Of a DNA stretch of 64,000 bases, positions 28,940 to 42,421 are shown one piece after another; positions within the stretch are counted from its first letter, which is position 1, and every line of letters begins with the position of its first letter. The stretch lies in NCBI RefSeq assembly GCF_964340395.1, contig NC_135562.1, forward strand, positions 7,510,134 through 7,574,133. Reading direction: 5' to 3'. Origin of the DNA: Glandiceps talaboti (Eukaryota; Hemichordata; Enteropneusta; Spengelidae). Position numbers and translations under genes: made by a program. The notes below the pieces were generated by a model that had not been told where the DNA came from, made no database searches, and saw only the letters and a list, made by a program, of their open reading frames with translations.

Positions 28940-31650
28940 CAATAAGCTTAGAGGCAAAATTTAAAACCAGAACCCCTTTCATGTGCTTATACCAGAACAT
29001 GTTAGGTTTTGTTTTTGTCATTTTCTCACAAGTCTAAATGAGTATTTTTTCCCAAAAAATCTTGATATTTTTCATCCTTTTTGGAGTAAAACGACTGGTG
29101 CAAGCCTTTTGATTTCAGGCGATGATACACATGGTGAAAATTTAAGACTGCTGAACCGTGTTTACTAAATACATTAGCGTTATTCAAAGACTTCGTCTTG
29201 ATAATGGTAGTACGTATTTTGGAGAGGCTTATAACGTGTTTCTAAGACGAAAGGTGGTTGATGTGATCCTTTCAGCCGTGATAGGGAGTCAACAGTTGAC
29301 AGAAAGGTGGAGTAAACGACAAACACACACTCCCAATGACGTCATGCCAGGCACGTGGATTTCTCTTTGGTGGAAAAATATTACATCGTAATTGGCCCAA
29401 ATTTGTAAAACCATGGAACAACTCGGTGTTGAAGTTTTCGTGAAACAGTGACAAGCGAAAGAGTGGAGATGTTATTGCAGCCAAAAAGCATTGGGTTAGT
29501 AGCGTGCCAGTAGATGCATACCCCCCCCCCCCGAGTAAAAAACCCCAATCGGTCTTATATTAGTAATTATATTATACCAGTATATTGATGGTGGAAATCG
29601 AGGGATCTGATTGGTCTAGACATCGAGCTAGCGCGTCTAAAACGAGTGATAATGCACTGCTGGTACGATAATGCACTGCTGGCACGCGTCCAAATTTTGT
29701 TCGTCTACGAGCATTGAGTTGTAGTCCGCCGTGATACTGATAGTGAACTCTTCGAATTGTCAGAGGAGGATTTTCTCTCAATGAGACAATATTTTATGAG
29801 AAATTATGAAGGAAATTTCGAAAGCAACCCAGTCATCGCGTATTTGTTCAAATCATCGCCTTCTACATGTACTAAGGTCAAGGCGCTAGGCATGCACGAG
29901 ATCGGTCGCGGTCCCAGCCTCGGCGCGGTTGGAGTGGAAACATTGGTGAGCTGTCCTGTCCTGTCATAAAAATGAAGCAAGTGAAAGAGGTTACACTGGC
30001 CGACTTACCATTAATCTAAATAGAAATTTGTCTGGGATCCTGTCCTAGAGTATCAGTCATCAATCCGAGAGGGAAATCCTCAAACCCGAAAATCTACTGA
30101 CGTAACTTCCAGTAATATAAATACATTGTAAATATCAACCTGCCGCCATGCCTATCGTCTCACTTCACCGAGTCGCGAATTCGGCCGGGAACGATCGATC
30201 GAAGCACGCTGTATTTAATAAACCACTTCAAGTTTATACCTTGAGTCAAACAGGTTGTTTATTCATCACTGTGCACTTTTAATGAGCCGATCAATGTACA
30301 GATTATCCCTAGAAACGACGAGCAGATAAAATAAATCCAGTCGCTGCACGACGTTCACAGTTGCCAAGATCAGCTGTCATATGAAACGAGAAAACGTTAG
30401 TTCTTATCTTGTTTCCGATATTTTCAATATACTGGTATAATATAATAGCGATAAACCACCCCCTGGGGAAGGTATACCACTCGGTTTTGACCAGTGAACT
30501 CAATATATGCACTCGCTATCGCTCGTGCCGTTCACTGGTCAAAACCTCTTGGTATACCATCCCCAGGGGGGGGGTTTATTGCTTAAATAAACCTACCCAT
30601 TTCATCAATATTGTCCAGTTCTATCATTTTACTTTCATTGATATAGACTTTCCCATTTCTGAGTAACCAGATAACTCCCCCAACCAGTTGTAGATATGGC
30701 ACTGTAGGATGGACTACTTCGTCGTGCGACAGATACCTGTAGATTGAGAAGAGTGCCCTCTTGTGTTTGTTTTCAACTAGCGGATACGTTTGTTTTTGTT
30801 TTTGTTACACGTTTAGTTGGTATCGCGGTAAGATTGACTTTTAAATATTTGTTCGTAATAATCCACTGTTCCTACTTCAGTTATATCATTCGAAAGTAAT
30901 AATTAATAAGTTGAAAATTAATCATATCACACAATTCAAATAATTGCAGGTTTCCAAGATCGCATGTAAATGTAGTGTATACATGTACGTTGTATTGTGA
31001 GAAGGTTATTATCAGGTTGAAAACTTCATTTTTTAATATTGAAAATGAACAGCCTGTCACGAAACACATTCGTCTTAAATTTACGCTTGATAACTAAATG
31101 CTCACAATGTTTAGGAATACTTTCAAAAACATCAAAAAATCATCCAATCAAATTTACTCACCCAAAAATCATTGACTCGTTTTTCTGAAGACCAAAGTTC
31201 ACATTTTGTGTGTCCGTTTGTTCAGCCTGAACTAATCTACCATCGCTTATAACATTTCCCAAGCATGCACCTGTTATGACGTCAAAAAATCCTGCATTCA
31301 TTCCCATGATGCATTGCTTTTGTACCGTACTGTTAACCACTGTCTCACGTTCGTGACGTTGACAGCCACCCTCGCTACCTGGTTCTAAAACGGACAATGT
31401 CATTGGATCGTTAATGATGACGTAATGTCCATAAATCACTTTATATTCGCCCTTGTCGCTTGTAATATTGTCTATAAAATGGCGGACTTCCATCAGTGGT
31501 TCTCCCTTCTGTCGATGATGTGCTGGGAACGATTCGTGAGTCTTGTTGCCATAGAAACCACCTTGTAGCTCGCGGACACTGCTGATTGGACGGCGTGCAC
31601 CATGGTGACCCGGTTTGTATGGGGTCAGCCAGTCCCCGGTAAAAGAATTT
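28040..31650 (-). CDS. NAGPA-B: phosphodiester glycosidase gene, four exons, 3' end not found
   Basis: Exons 31162-31650, 30597-30736, 28585-28693 and 28040-28168 join in phase with consensus borders. They encode most of the NAGPA catalytic region: WLTPYKPGHHGARR, YGNKTHE, LSVLEPGSEGGC, MNAGFFD, ACLGNVISDGRL (exon 1); YLSHDEVVHPTVPYLQL and VIWLLRNGKVYINES (exon 2); ARVAVGHDKDGRLILVQVDG (exon 3); and NAINLDGGGSATTVV to YPSDYW (exon 4). The family removes GlcNAc from GlcNAc-1-phospho-mannose on lysosomal enzymes in the Golgi. The last exon ends in a good donor, yet I found no downstream Cys-rich/EGF or transmembrane exon before 23 kb, so the C-terminal part is either diverged, distant or lost. 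On the 5' side the frame stays open to an ATG at 31724 without a clear signal peptide; a CAG acceptor at 31651-31653 suggests an upstream leader exon. It is a paralogue of NAGPA-A. Confidence 0.88.
28893..28939. repeat. (CAGA)n microsatellite in NAGPA-B intron
   Basis: About twelve tetranucleotide units. Confidence 0.9.
29637..29880 (+). other. Coding-like segment of unknown origin inside NAGPA-B intron
   Basis: Follows a direct repeat (GATAATGCACTGCTGG twice in 25-base steps). One plus-strand frame reads DTDSELFELSEEDFLSMRQY and stays open to 29969. The acidic style resembles protein remnants seen in dispersed invertebrate repeats, but I cannot assign it. A repeat-derived fragment is as likely as an exon. 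Confidence 0.2.
30448..30582. mobile_element. Hairpin element H3 (MITE-like) next to a splice donor
   Basis: Arms of about 52 bases (GGTATACCACTCGGTTTTGA and CCAGTGAAC on the left, inverted GTTCACTGG and TCAAAACCTCTTGGTATACC on the right) flank a 30-base loop. It begins 15 bases beyond the exon 2 border of NAGPA-B (30597), inside the intron. Confidence 0.85.
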
Positions 31651-32847
31651 CTGTTGAACGAAATACGATAACACAAAGTAAGTTCAGTAGCTTTGCGGAA
31701 TAAATGACATGCGTCACATGACACAATAACATGACGTCACCGATGAGTACGCTCTTCATATATAAAAATGCAATAAAATTACAAATAATCAGTTTTTAAA
31801 TCCAATTTTTAAAAAAACCTATCAATTACAGGGACGACTGACATAGACAAGTACAATTCAAAATTTATGACATCACCACTTTCACTTCCTGATTCTGTTT
31901 TGTTCGCATTTTTTACATTTATTGAAAAGAAAATTGCGAAATTTAGAGCTTATTGCTCAATTCTACGTCTATCCCACCCTCTCAGACCAAACACCGGACT
32001 TTGTTTCTTAGTGTGACCTATAGTTCTCCTGTCACATCACTATGTGAACTCTTGGACCACTGAAGAACAGTTCTTTATTGGTGTGGTGAACCTAGGGCAT
32101 TAAAAGTAAGAACCGCGGCTGATCGAGTACAAAATATGTTATCTGATCTCTCTCCAGATGTAGATATTGCATGGAAGTAAAAATATCTGATGTAATGAGT
32201 TGACGGGGTCATATAAATTTGCAAATGTTTCACAAGTTAGTACATGATTGTTCTGTGAATCATGGGTATTAATACCTAAAAGGATGTGAAAGTTATACGA
32301 CTATCCGTGTATTCTAGTACGGGTTGTGTTCCTCGTTAGATCGAAAGAAGTACATAAATGTAAAAGCAAATCTTACGTGCTTTCGGTACAAACGGTCTCC
32401 AAATAGAGTAGAAACACACAGTACAATGCAGTGCGAAGTCCTTGTTTCGTATACATGGCTTCGTGCTCATTTCAATGTTCTTCCCGATGTTGAATTGTTG
32501 GCTTGAGTGGCGTGACTGTGTATGGCCGGTCAAACCTTGGAGTCACTGCATGCCGACACCAATACAACACGGAAGCTTCCGTGTTACACAGTGCAATGGC
32601 GCTTATAATAAAGTAAAGGTCAAAGGTTATAGTCCCTAGAAGATTCCAAACACCAGTGACCATTCCTATAGTGGTGCATACCATTGGCCATTACAAAACG
32701 TTGCTACACAATTTAGTGCATTAACACAACCTGCCTAGGTGCTGTAACCATAAAATCTAATTTCAACTGTTGTAAGAGCAGATAGTGAATTTGTTATAAA
32801 ACTTGACGTTTACAAATTACTATCCTCGGCTATAATCATCATGAAGT

Positions 32848-33221
32848 TATTAGGCCTACTAAAAAATGTGTGGTTCCAATTATGCTCAATTTTAGAATAG
32901 GTGGGGTAGGTAGATTTTTTTATTTTATTTTATTGTATATTTTTTTCTGTGTGAGTGTCTAGTTCAGGTTTTCCATTGTCTTCCAAATGGTCTCTGTGTT
33001 ATTTATTTCTTCCTATCAGATGTACACCCATTACAGATTGGAAGAACAGTTTTATTAAAGTCTTTTTAAGTTGATGTCAGTTTCAGCATCCACTATTTCT
33101 CGTGAGACTTCACAATTTTTGCGATTTTTTTTTCGAATACGTAAAGGGTCGGCAGTGAAAAGCTAGGTGTGGGTCGGGTAACTGGAAATGAAAACAATTT
33201 CCCAAGCATTTTAGGCATTAG
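32848..33221 (-). mobile_element. Family M1 element, copy 3 (inverted)
   Basis: Runs on the opposite strand to copies 1 and 2. Read in reverse it starts CTAATGCCTAAAA and ends TAGTAGGCCTAATAA, with GGTTA/CCCGACCC, GTACATCTGAT, AATAACACAGAGACCAT and CCCCACCTATTCT in the same order. Confidence 0.85.
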
Positions 33222-33922
33222 TGTGAGTGCGTTGCGTCCGTGACCCCAGTTTTGTACTTTCGGGGAAACAACTCACCCCCTCCCCCCCCCAGACCGAGAT
33301 GAGCATAATGAGACTATCCGAGACTGTTTGCTTACCCAAAACTTACCATGGAGAGTTTTCCCGCTTTTTACCACTTTAGACTACCTTTCAAAGATATGTG
33401 TGAATCGTATGATGTAAAATAGTATGATAGAGAAACAAAGGCCTAGCATATTTTCATTTTTTGATAAAACGACTTCTTTAACCTACAGGCTATTATCAAA
33501 TAGCATTGTTTTGCTTCACTTACTAGCATGTGTATGAGATCTCCTGTGTTTAGCATATTTGCAAGGTTGGAAATTTGAAGATTTTTGGCTACATGTTGAA
33601 GGACTGAAATGAAAAACCACAGAGATTACAAATAATAATATTAAAACACTGCTAAACTGTCTTATTATTGGGGAGGGGGGTACGTTTGGATAGGGTAGAC
33701 CATATGTTACGGCACATCCAACGAAGCTGTACTTGGCGATTGTGGAAGAACTCCACTATTCATAAAGTCAGTCGCAAAAATCGTATTGGTTACACGTAAC
33801 GGCAAATTCTCGCAGTGCACAATCACTAGAATTGGCAAACATAAAATCACATGAAAAATCGTCAGTCCATTAAAACTAATATCACTGGTATGTAAATGAC
33901 ATGGAACTTGAAATTTTCAGTT

Positions 33923-34276
33923 CTACAAAATAGATAATGAATATCTTGGTCCACCTGCATTGATGGCACTGCTAAAATTGTTCATCAAACTTGACAAAAT
34001 ATTATGAATCGGGTTCTGTACACTGTTATAATTTAATAAACAGATTAATTTAAAATCATAAAACCCCCAAAACACCCACAGTTCGTTCAATTGAGGGTTT
34101 GCTCTGCGTCTATAATAAATCCGGTATGACAGATCTGAGTAGTTCTGATGAAAGTCTTCGTAGTGCTTATTTCCAGAGCTGCCATTATGATAGCCAATGC
34201 TGCCGTACAGATTTACCAAAACTCGTTCCAGGCCATCCAAGACAAGGGTTTTGAGTGTCTGGAGAACTTGATGCAT
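33923..34276 (-). CDS. 117-codon open frame of unknown function
   Basis: ATG-initiated frame with a hydrophilic N-terminal half (GLERVLVNLYGSIGYHNGSS, then a YRIYYRRR basic patch) and an AT-rich second half that looks less coding-like. It starts immediately beside a (TG)n array. No family recognised and no supporting splice structure. It may be a chance frame. Confidence 0.2.
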   Translation of the reverse strand: MHQVLQTLKTLVLDGLERVLVNLYGSIGYHNGSSGNKHYEDFHQNYSDLSYRIYYRRRANPQLNELWVFWGFYDFKLICLLNYNSVQNPIHNILSSLMNNFSSAINAGGPRYSLSIL

Positions 34277-34278
34277 AT

Positions 34279-34279
<1 letters not shown>

Positions 34280-34324
<45 letters not shown>

Positions 34325-34332
34325 TGAGTGTA

Positions 34333-34384
<52 letters not shown>
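34280..34384. repeat. (TG)n microsatellite
   Basis: TG dinucleotides in two blocks divided by a short GAGTGAGTGTATGTATG interruption. Confidence 0.95.
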
Positions 34385-34387
<3 letters not shown>

Positions 34388-36586
34388 AGGTTGTTATTGT
34401 CATAAGCAACACGGTTACATAGCTGAGATGATGTGTTGCAGTCTAATGTTGGTTCGGATCACTCTACTAGTCTTGTGGTGTGATCACGTGACTCCACATC
34501 GTGTTATCCTGCCAGTTAATAAACAGGCTAATAAAAGATTATTAATTAATATTTTGCATTACTTTGTCTTTTACATCAAGATGGTTACTTTGATGTCTGT
34601 ACATACGTGAACTCTCTCCGATATGATTACCTCCATTTGTTTCCTTTCATTGTTTCCCAATTACATAATTACGTTTCCTTCAATTCGGCGAGAGAGATTC
34701 ACTTGTCCTAGCACTATATATATATGTTAAAACCAGTAAAGAAACCTGTTTGCTTTACAATGACGAAATGAAATTATTTAGTGAACCCCCGCGCTATTCT
34801 GCCAGTGGACAAAGTGGTTGAAACCCTAACTGGGCGTCCACTGATCATATGCTCAACGTTTCATTCGTAAAATATTTCTTTTCCGGTTCAGTGGAATATA
34901 ATTATACTTTTCCTTCTTCCTTATTATTCAGTAAATGTCAACGTGTTGGTTAAACACTGACCCGGAATATTGGGTCATGAGCAATGCCGATTCTTTTCAC
35001 TGTTTCTGTCCCAACGTTTCATTGAATCACTCTGACTCCAGATTCAGAAGTTCCAATCTCGCTATACGGATAAATGCATTCACTTTCCTCGTTCATGACA
35101 ACGTTACTTTGTACTTTAACATGGTTACATACATCTACATTCACCCTCTCACTTTCAAAATTATTTGTCTTGTCTTCATTATATACAATGCTATATTCAT
35201 ATATCTAGAGTTCACTACACACATCGCATGGCAGACTTAGTTATAGTACCCGTATGTTGGTGGCTCACTATATACATGGTATACATTGTATGGCAGATTA
35301 GTATGGGGGGGGGGGGGCGTCAATGCGATTTGCTGAACTTCATTTTCTTACATCTAACCACATTTCGAAAACTTTCATGCCTTCAATGATAACATGTTCT
35401 ATATTTACTACTGAGATGTTGATCAGTTGATTAAAACTTACTTCTAATGTGCTGTATTTCCAGTAATATTTTTTTGTGTTTACATCATATTGTAACATTG
35501 CATTGATCGTAGTGGTGTGACGCTACAATTTTCAACATGGCTTACGTCATTTATAAAGGTGTTGATGTCACACTTGTGAACATTCATTTAGGGGTAGGGG
35601 GAGGGTAGAGGGGTTTTGTCCTATTTTTTTCTTCAGCTTTTGCATGCGATTGTCCTCGATCATCCCCTAAGTGTTTGGCTTTAATGAAACAACCATTGTG
35701 TATTGATACCAAAGTAACCAATCACAGATCCACTATAAGGCCGATATTTAAATGACCTAAACTAACATACCATAATATCTAGCTAACCATTTCTCTTTAT
35801 TCTCTATTAAATGGACCGAAAATGTCTTATCGGAAATATTTCTTGCGTAGCGTGATTTACTCAATGACATTATTTATTGCAATGTGTTAACTACTGCAAC
35901 AACAATTCGACAGATGAGAGCTCAGTGTCTCAGATGACGAATTTATTATTGCATATATTTGACACGACTCTACACGAACCCTTTCATGTTGAGTCTTTCG
36001 TGTATAGAATATGATTAATGAGCGTATTAAAGTTTGCAAGGCAAGTTTGTTTCACAATGTTTAAACAAAGGTTGTCATTAGTAGTGTGGCTCCGGCTTTT
36101 CAGTTCATTCCCTCTGCCTCACCAGACCACTATAGTTCGAGCCTCTGTAGAGAGACTGCAGTGTAATCAAAGGTGGTCCATTATAATTGAAGCCATCTCA
36201 GAAATATTTATGTTTCTTCTAAACAGTCCAAAATAATCTCCTTGTTGTGATACTTTTCTTGTACTTTTTGTGACAAAAAGCCAACAATGGAAAAAGTTCA
36301 CAGCTTCGGTAGACACAAACACAATAAATACATTATAAAAGCACCACGCCCAGAAATCAAATCACCGGGCCGAAGTACAACAATTTGCAATTGGAATTCC
36401 TTATGTCGGCAGATAACGGCAACAAATGATAAAATTCCTGACATCAATGAGTAACAATTCTTACAGATCGTTCAATATAAACACTCATTCGCTGGGTTTT
36501 AAACGGATGTGTATCAAAAGTATCTCGATTGTGCACTATTTTGACCATACGAAACGTGCAACAAGTAAAATCTTTTGTTTGTCGCA

Positions 36587-36819
36587 CTTATTTTGCATAT
36601 CCGCCATTCTTTGTCCCGTCGAAGCCGAGTTGACCCTCGAACCAGGAAATGACCCTAGGAAAATATATCAAACATTCGGTATAGCTAGGAGATTAATACG
36701 AAGGTGGACGAACCGTAATGGCGGAACTGTTCAACATAGTCTAAACTTTCGCATTCTGAAGGCCATTTTGCGAGACGGGACCAAACACAGGAGTTATTTT
36801 TGTGGTGCCGAGAACAGGT
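36587..36819 (+). other. Candidate exon with perfect donor, unknown
   Basis: A locally GC-richer segment ends at a textbook donor (CAG followed by GTAAGT at 36820). One frame is open across it (from 36426), with a hydrophobic run followed by LTLEPGNDPRKIYQTFG and YFCGAENR at the donor. It could be a first coding exon with a leader or a noncoding first exon. No partner exons recognised. Confidence 0.25.
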
Positions 36820-37905
36820 AAGTGACGTATATAGGGGTGGAACAATCAAAGATATGTTGCATGGGGTAGTAGTAGTGTATGGGCTGTGTCGTTAGGCTGG
36901 CGATTATACCAGGCTACATGTCACATATTTATATCACAAAACTTCCCCCTTCTAGGCACTGCCGTGTATTGTTCTCGCTCCACGCATGTTTTTCGACTGT
37001 CACGCCGAGGAACCAGATATGTTTTGTGCTAGTTTAAATCGGACAAGGTGAGAAGGCATTCGACCGCTTGGGGAGTGTCTTGTACGTACATGCGTACAGT
37101 TGGTGAAGTTGAAGCGGTATTGCATGCAGGTGTTTAATACTGACCGGGCTTGTAGTGTTCGTGAATACGGGGTTTATTGGAACTCCACAGTTGTTGTTTA
37201 GTATAGGTGATGTCACCTCTATTGTTAAGAGGGGTAGTACCCGAACCGGATTCGACCACGGGCTGTACGACAAGCATAGCCCGGCGCCATATCATTATCA
37301 GAGGGTGGGTCATATCAGAATATAGCTTGTACAAGTAGACTTAGGTACAGAGTACATTACATAATTTTCATTTTGTGCATTCTTGCTATTATATACTAAT
37401 AACATTGCCATTAGACCAACATTTTCTACAAATCCACGCATTGTCAGTAAATATGAAATATTGGCGGAACTGGAATTACCACTCACTATTGACAGGGGGA
37501 AATGGTGCAGGTACATGACAAACACATGTACGTGTATTGACAATGTATTACCTCTGTATTGTAAGATATTTGTGAAGTGGCGTACAGACCAAGCGATACC
37601 GTGACATAGGGGTTAGTGTATATATTCGTGGCATGTTAGACCACTTGATAGAATATCAGACCAAGAGGGGACATAGTCTAACAGTAACTTGTGGATGGGC
37701 AGACTTTTTAAATTATACGTGACACGACACATGTAGTCTGAGACCACTAACAAGAGAAGTTGTATAGAAAAGCAAGGAGTTGGTACCTAAACTGAAGTAC
37801 ATGTACACATATATGAGTGTTTCGGCTTCTAGTCGGACAATCCATTCTTACCTGAACGCCTCCCCACCCCACCCACCCCCATCCCTACCTACACATATGC
37901 TCATG

Positions 37906-38205
37906 TACATACATACATACATACATACATACATACATACATACATACATACATACATACATACTGTATACATACATACATACATACATACATACATACA
38001 TACATACATACACACATACATACACACATACACACATATACATACATACATACATACATACATACATACACACACACACATACATACATACATACATACA
38101 TACATACATACATACACACACACATACATACATACATACATACAGACAGACAGACATACACACACACATACATACATACATACATACATACATACATACA
38201 TACAT

Positions 38206-38244
<39 letters not shown>
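37906..38244. repeat. (CATA)n/(CACA)n compound microsatellite
   Basis: Long tetranucleotide array with CACA and CAGA blocks. The His-Thr-Tyr-Ile frames on the plus strand and Tyr-Val-Cys-Met frames on the minus strand come from it. Confidence 0.95.
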
Positions 38245-38984
38245 AAGGCAGACAGAAAGACAAACGAATACAACACAAATGAGTCCATCTTACCGAAATA
38301 TACAATTACTTTCATTGTCAACGTGAGACAACTTTCGTCCATCTCTTCTTGTAAGGAAGTAGTCCCAAGTCTCTAAAATATTTCGATTCGCGTACTTTTT
38401 ACGACAAAATACTTTTCCATACTTACATTACAATGAAATTAGTTTCGTTTTGGCTATCATTCGATATCATGCATTTATCAACAAGGACATGTAAGTCGAT
38501 CTGTACATAAAGTAAGTTATCTTATGATTGGAGAAATTTATTGAAAAGTGTATAAAAAGTGTGTTAGCTACGTCCATATTTAGGAGACCACGAAGTTGAC
38601 GAATAAAGTGGCTGTAAATATTTGTACATGTTTTTAATTTTATAAGTAGGTAACCTAAAAGATATAAGAGTAAATTTATGTTAATACACTATGTTTGCAT
38701 AGGTCAGATTAGGATTAAAATTGGTCCCTTAGAAAAAAATGAGTCTGTGTAATCCTTTTGGCTACACCAATAAGATAACGCTAATCCGAGATCCTGACAT
38801 TAAATCCATGGCCTTTCACAGACTATAACTGTATTGACTATCATAACTATTGTACGCGTACTGGTTGATTGTATTCTACATGTCTGGGCGGCCACTATGT
38901 ACTCAACTACGTGTCAAGTATACAGTGGTCGTCATGGTCGCATCCTCCCAAACCAAAGCTGACGTTTCTTCAGCGACACTGTGG

Positions 38985-39050
38985 CCTCTTGACGGTGACG
39001 GTCTTGGACATCGACAGTGCTCGTGAAACAGGCCGTGGTTTACGATGACG
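38985..39050 (+). other. Short coding-like segment sharing a motif with 40.4 kb
   Basis: Starting after a CAG, a plus-strand frame reads LVKQAVVYDDVVGELYNQSE and then stops. The VKQAVVYDD part matches VKQAVVCDD of the minus-strand segment at 40252-40446 at the DNA level too (ACAGGCCGTGGTTT). No family assigned. Confidence 0.2.
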
Positions 39051-40251
39051 TAGTTGGGGAACTCTATAACCAGAGTGAATAATACTCCCGCTAAATATTT
39101 TGATGATATCATAAGATTGTTGCCAAGCCTTTCCTGATTACTCGACGAGTTCGCTAATCAGAGGACGTTAAGTAATAAGGTTGAGGGCTGACGTGATATG
39201 ATTTCTTGGTAGGGTTGTAATAATACGTGGGTTTGGACGTGCATAGCAATGTGTACATCATAGGTCTTCTGTTACTCTGGTATTAAACGTCTTCTGTCAA
39301 CATCTCACGACATGTACATGTGGTTTCACGAAATACGTCATACAGACAGCGTCCTACCCTAGACACTCATCACTGGGTCACAGTGTTATAACAAGAACTG
39401 CACGTCTCTTTCGCCTTCCCGCCTTGTTACCCACACAATAACTTGAAGTAAAGCTGGTATTGAATTCGTCGGAAATAGTCTGTATTCATCAAAAGATACG
39501 TGTATTTACATAATATAGTGTAAGATTTTTAGACATTCCTCGTTACCCTGGGGATTTTCATGGCAGGATTCTAGGGAAAATTGAAGGCAGCTTTTCACGT
39601 CTACTGAATAATGCAAGCAGCTCTACCATCCTCTTTACATGTACTTTACCTGGTGTTGTGGGATTCGGATTAGAATTCACAACGCATGATTTTAGATGTA
39701 GTGTTTTCTCGGACATTTACTGTCACCATTGACTGTAGTATAGGTTGTGTTGTTCAGCCCTGTCAGGCTTCTCAACAAGTGGTAGCGTGGCACGATTGTC
39801 GTATCCTTACAGTCTGTACTGTCACCAGTACCAGAAAAGAACTAGAACAAAATAAGAAACTCAGACCGCTCTTCATAGACATCTATCTTCACGTGCCAGA
39901 GTTCGATGATCGAAAGTCTGGATGCCAACGTGGTCTATAATAAGTGAGAGGAGGTGTAAATCGTAACGATTCCGTATAGGGACTAGACAAGGTGGTCTAC
40001 AACATGCATGGTAGAAATGTGATTGTTTATGAAAGTCGATTTGAGCTTCATTATCCCTCACGACAAAATAAGATTAGTTGTAGTCCTGTACAAAAACAGA
40101 ACTGTAATTCACCACAAATTTATATCTATGACAGTGATGACGTATATCATTCTATGATAGATGCCCTTCACAGCTAGCAATATTCTTGGAAGTTTGATTG
40201 AGGCGTACTTCTCAACATGATTCACAACTTTTTCACTAGTCGTACTCACTA

Positions 40252-40446
40252 AAGCTGCCTGCGTAAACCCCTGACTGCTGTCATAGGTACAGCCATTATA
40301 TATCGTGTAAGCTGTGGATTGATCACTTTCTCTACGGTGTGAATCGCCATTTTGGTAAGTGGAACATCACAAGTGATACCATCGTCGCAAACCACGGCCT
40401 GTTTTACGGCAACGTTCTTAACGAGCTTCCCACAGGCCGTGGATGC
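40252..40446 (-). other. Short coding-like segment, unknown family
   Basis: A minus-strand frame, preceded by a possible acceptor (AAATATAG), reads STACGKLVKNVAVKQAVVCD and then VPLTKMAIHTVEKVINPQLT before a stop. Codon choice is more coding-like than its surroundings. I considered a gamma-glutamyltransferase-like N-terminus, but the match is too weak to call. Confidence 0.25.
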
Positions 40447-42421
40447 ATTCATATACAGTACTATATTTCGAAATGTAGTGGTAGAAATAATAACTCTGGT
40501 TTGCGAGAATGAAGTGATACATGAAGAGAGTTACATAGCATTTTATTAGCTCGCGAACTTCCCGCCAAAACATTCGAACAAATTCTTGCTCCATAAATAT
40601 TCGGTACAAATGAACTTAGTTTTGGTTAAGAATCAAACAGATCATTATAATTTATGAATCTATGTCAAAACGTTTGTTAAAAACCGACCATATTCAAGTT
40701 TTATGGAAGTCTAACTGTAATCTGCAATCGTCTCTTCAGCACACGCGTTCTTTTCTCTGACGTTCCGGTGATGTCCGTGCACGTCGCGGTCTGCGAAAAA
40801 AAAATAGAATACAAATGAAATATTCTACTGTAGTTTGCCATTTGGACATTGCCAAGATGCTTCAAGCCCCGTGTAACACAATTAAATGCTGTATAATATA
40901 AAATTTGAACAATCAAGTTTATTCTAAAAGTTTACAATTCTCAGACTTTACTTTCAACAGTTCATATTTTTTTGCTTTCAAATTTCATTGTATGATATTA
41001 ATACGTGTTGTATGGTTTTAACAACCACGCAAATTCCATCGACATTAGTTGTTCAGACGGTCGAGAAGTGAGTTACTTCCTTGTAATTTAACCATCATAG
41101 CTATTGCACACTCTATTTATAAATTTTCAATAACCTTCGACCCGTGATACGGCAAAGTTTTATTCAGTCCTGATGCTTTTGTCATAGAACACTCTTCACG
41201 GATGAATGAGGCAAATTTAAAGTTTCGCACCCCCTCCCCCCCCCAGGGTTTTTCATTGGGTATACACTCCAGGGTTGAGGACCATACATACGGTGTCGAG
41301 TCAAGACATTGCATACACGTATGCGTAAAAAACACAGCAACATCGTTATGATCTTGTCTGTCTTTTAAGTTGTGTGACACATGACACGCATAAGTAATGC
41401 ATAGTCATCTGAAACATCATAATGAATCAACTGTGCACTCCTCTAGCTTGCCAAACAGTGAAGTGGGTCAAAGGTCAACCAGTAGACATGCACAACAGCG
41501 ATCTAACAACGACCGCCATTCTATAGTATTAACGGACAGTTTCTCATTAGCCACTGGCAGGAATATTAAAGCTAGTACCGTACCGTTGCACAGAAGTATT
41601 GTTTGACTGTGTAGCTAACATATCTGCATATCAAAATGTTATAGCAAATATTTAAACCACATGATACCCTGTACTCATAAGTTCTTATCGAATTATGTGA
41701 CTATTTTCAAACAGAAAAAGTGGGAAGTGAATGTCAAACTAAAGGTTTACCTTATATACCAGTAAACTGTAACCATATTACTCATTTGCATAATAATCGC
41801 CTACCACGACGAATACCATTAGTCACAGTATAAATATCAAGTTCATTTCACTTATTCCCGAATTTCGACAAAAAGCTCCATATCCACATCATTTGTAAAT
41901 TACTGTCCTTTTTACGGCAACTCTACTTCGAAATGTCGTAATATTTTGCTACGTCAGCGAATAAAAATGTATTCTAAGTTACAACAATAGACTGTTGATT
42001 ATAATAATATTAAATTTGGTGTTACTTACCTTTCCTGTGTTGAAAGCTGTACTATTAGTAACTTGAGTAGTATTTGTCGATCAGGCAACCAGCAGTGCAT
42101 TCACTGAGAATTGTTAAACTAACGTACAATAATTAGACATTGGTGTCGATTAGAAGTCTTGTTTTTATATGTAGTAAAGAGTAGAATAGCAATAAGTTGA
42201 ATTCATGATTCACAGGGGTTCTCATTTTTGGGTGCGGACCCCACCAAAAATTGACTGGATATATTGCACATTATTATTCTGTAACAATCACCAATTCATG
42301 ATTCTCGCTGGTTGGTACTAAGAACTATATATAGTGCAAAATGTGACGATTTTTTTTTAGAATTATTTTTTCTCCTAATGACTGACCTATAATTGTAAGC
42401 TAGGAGAAGCAAACTTTTTAA

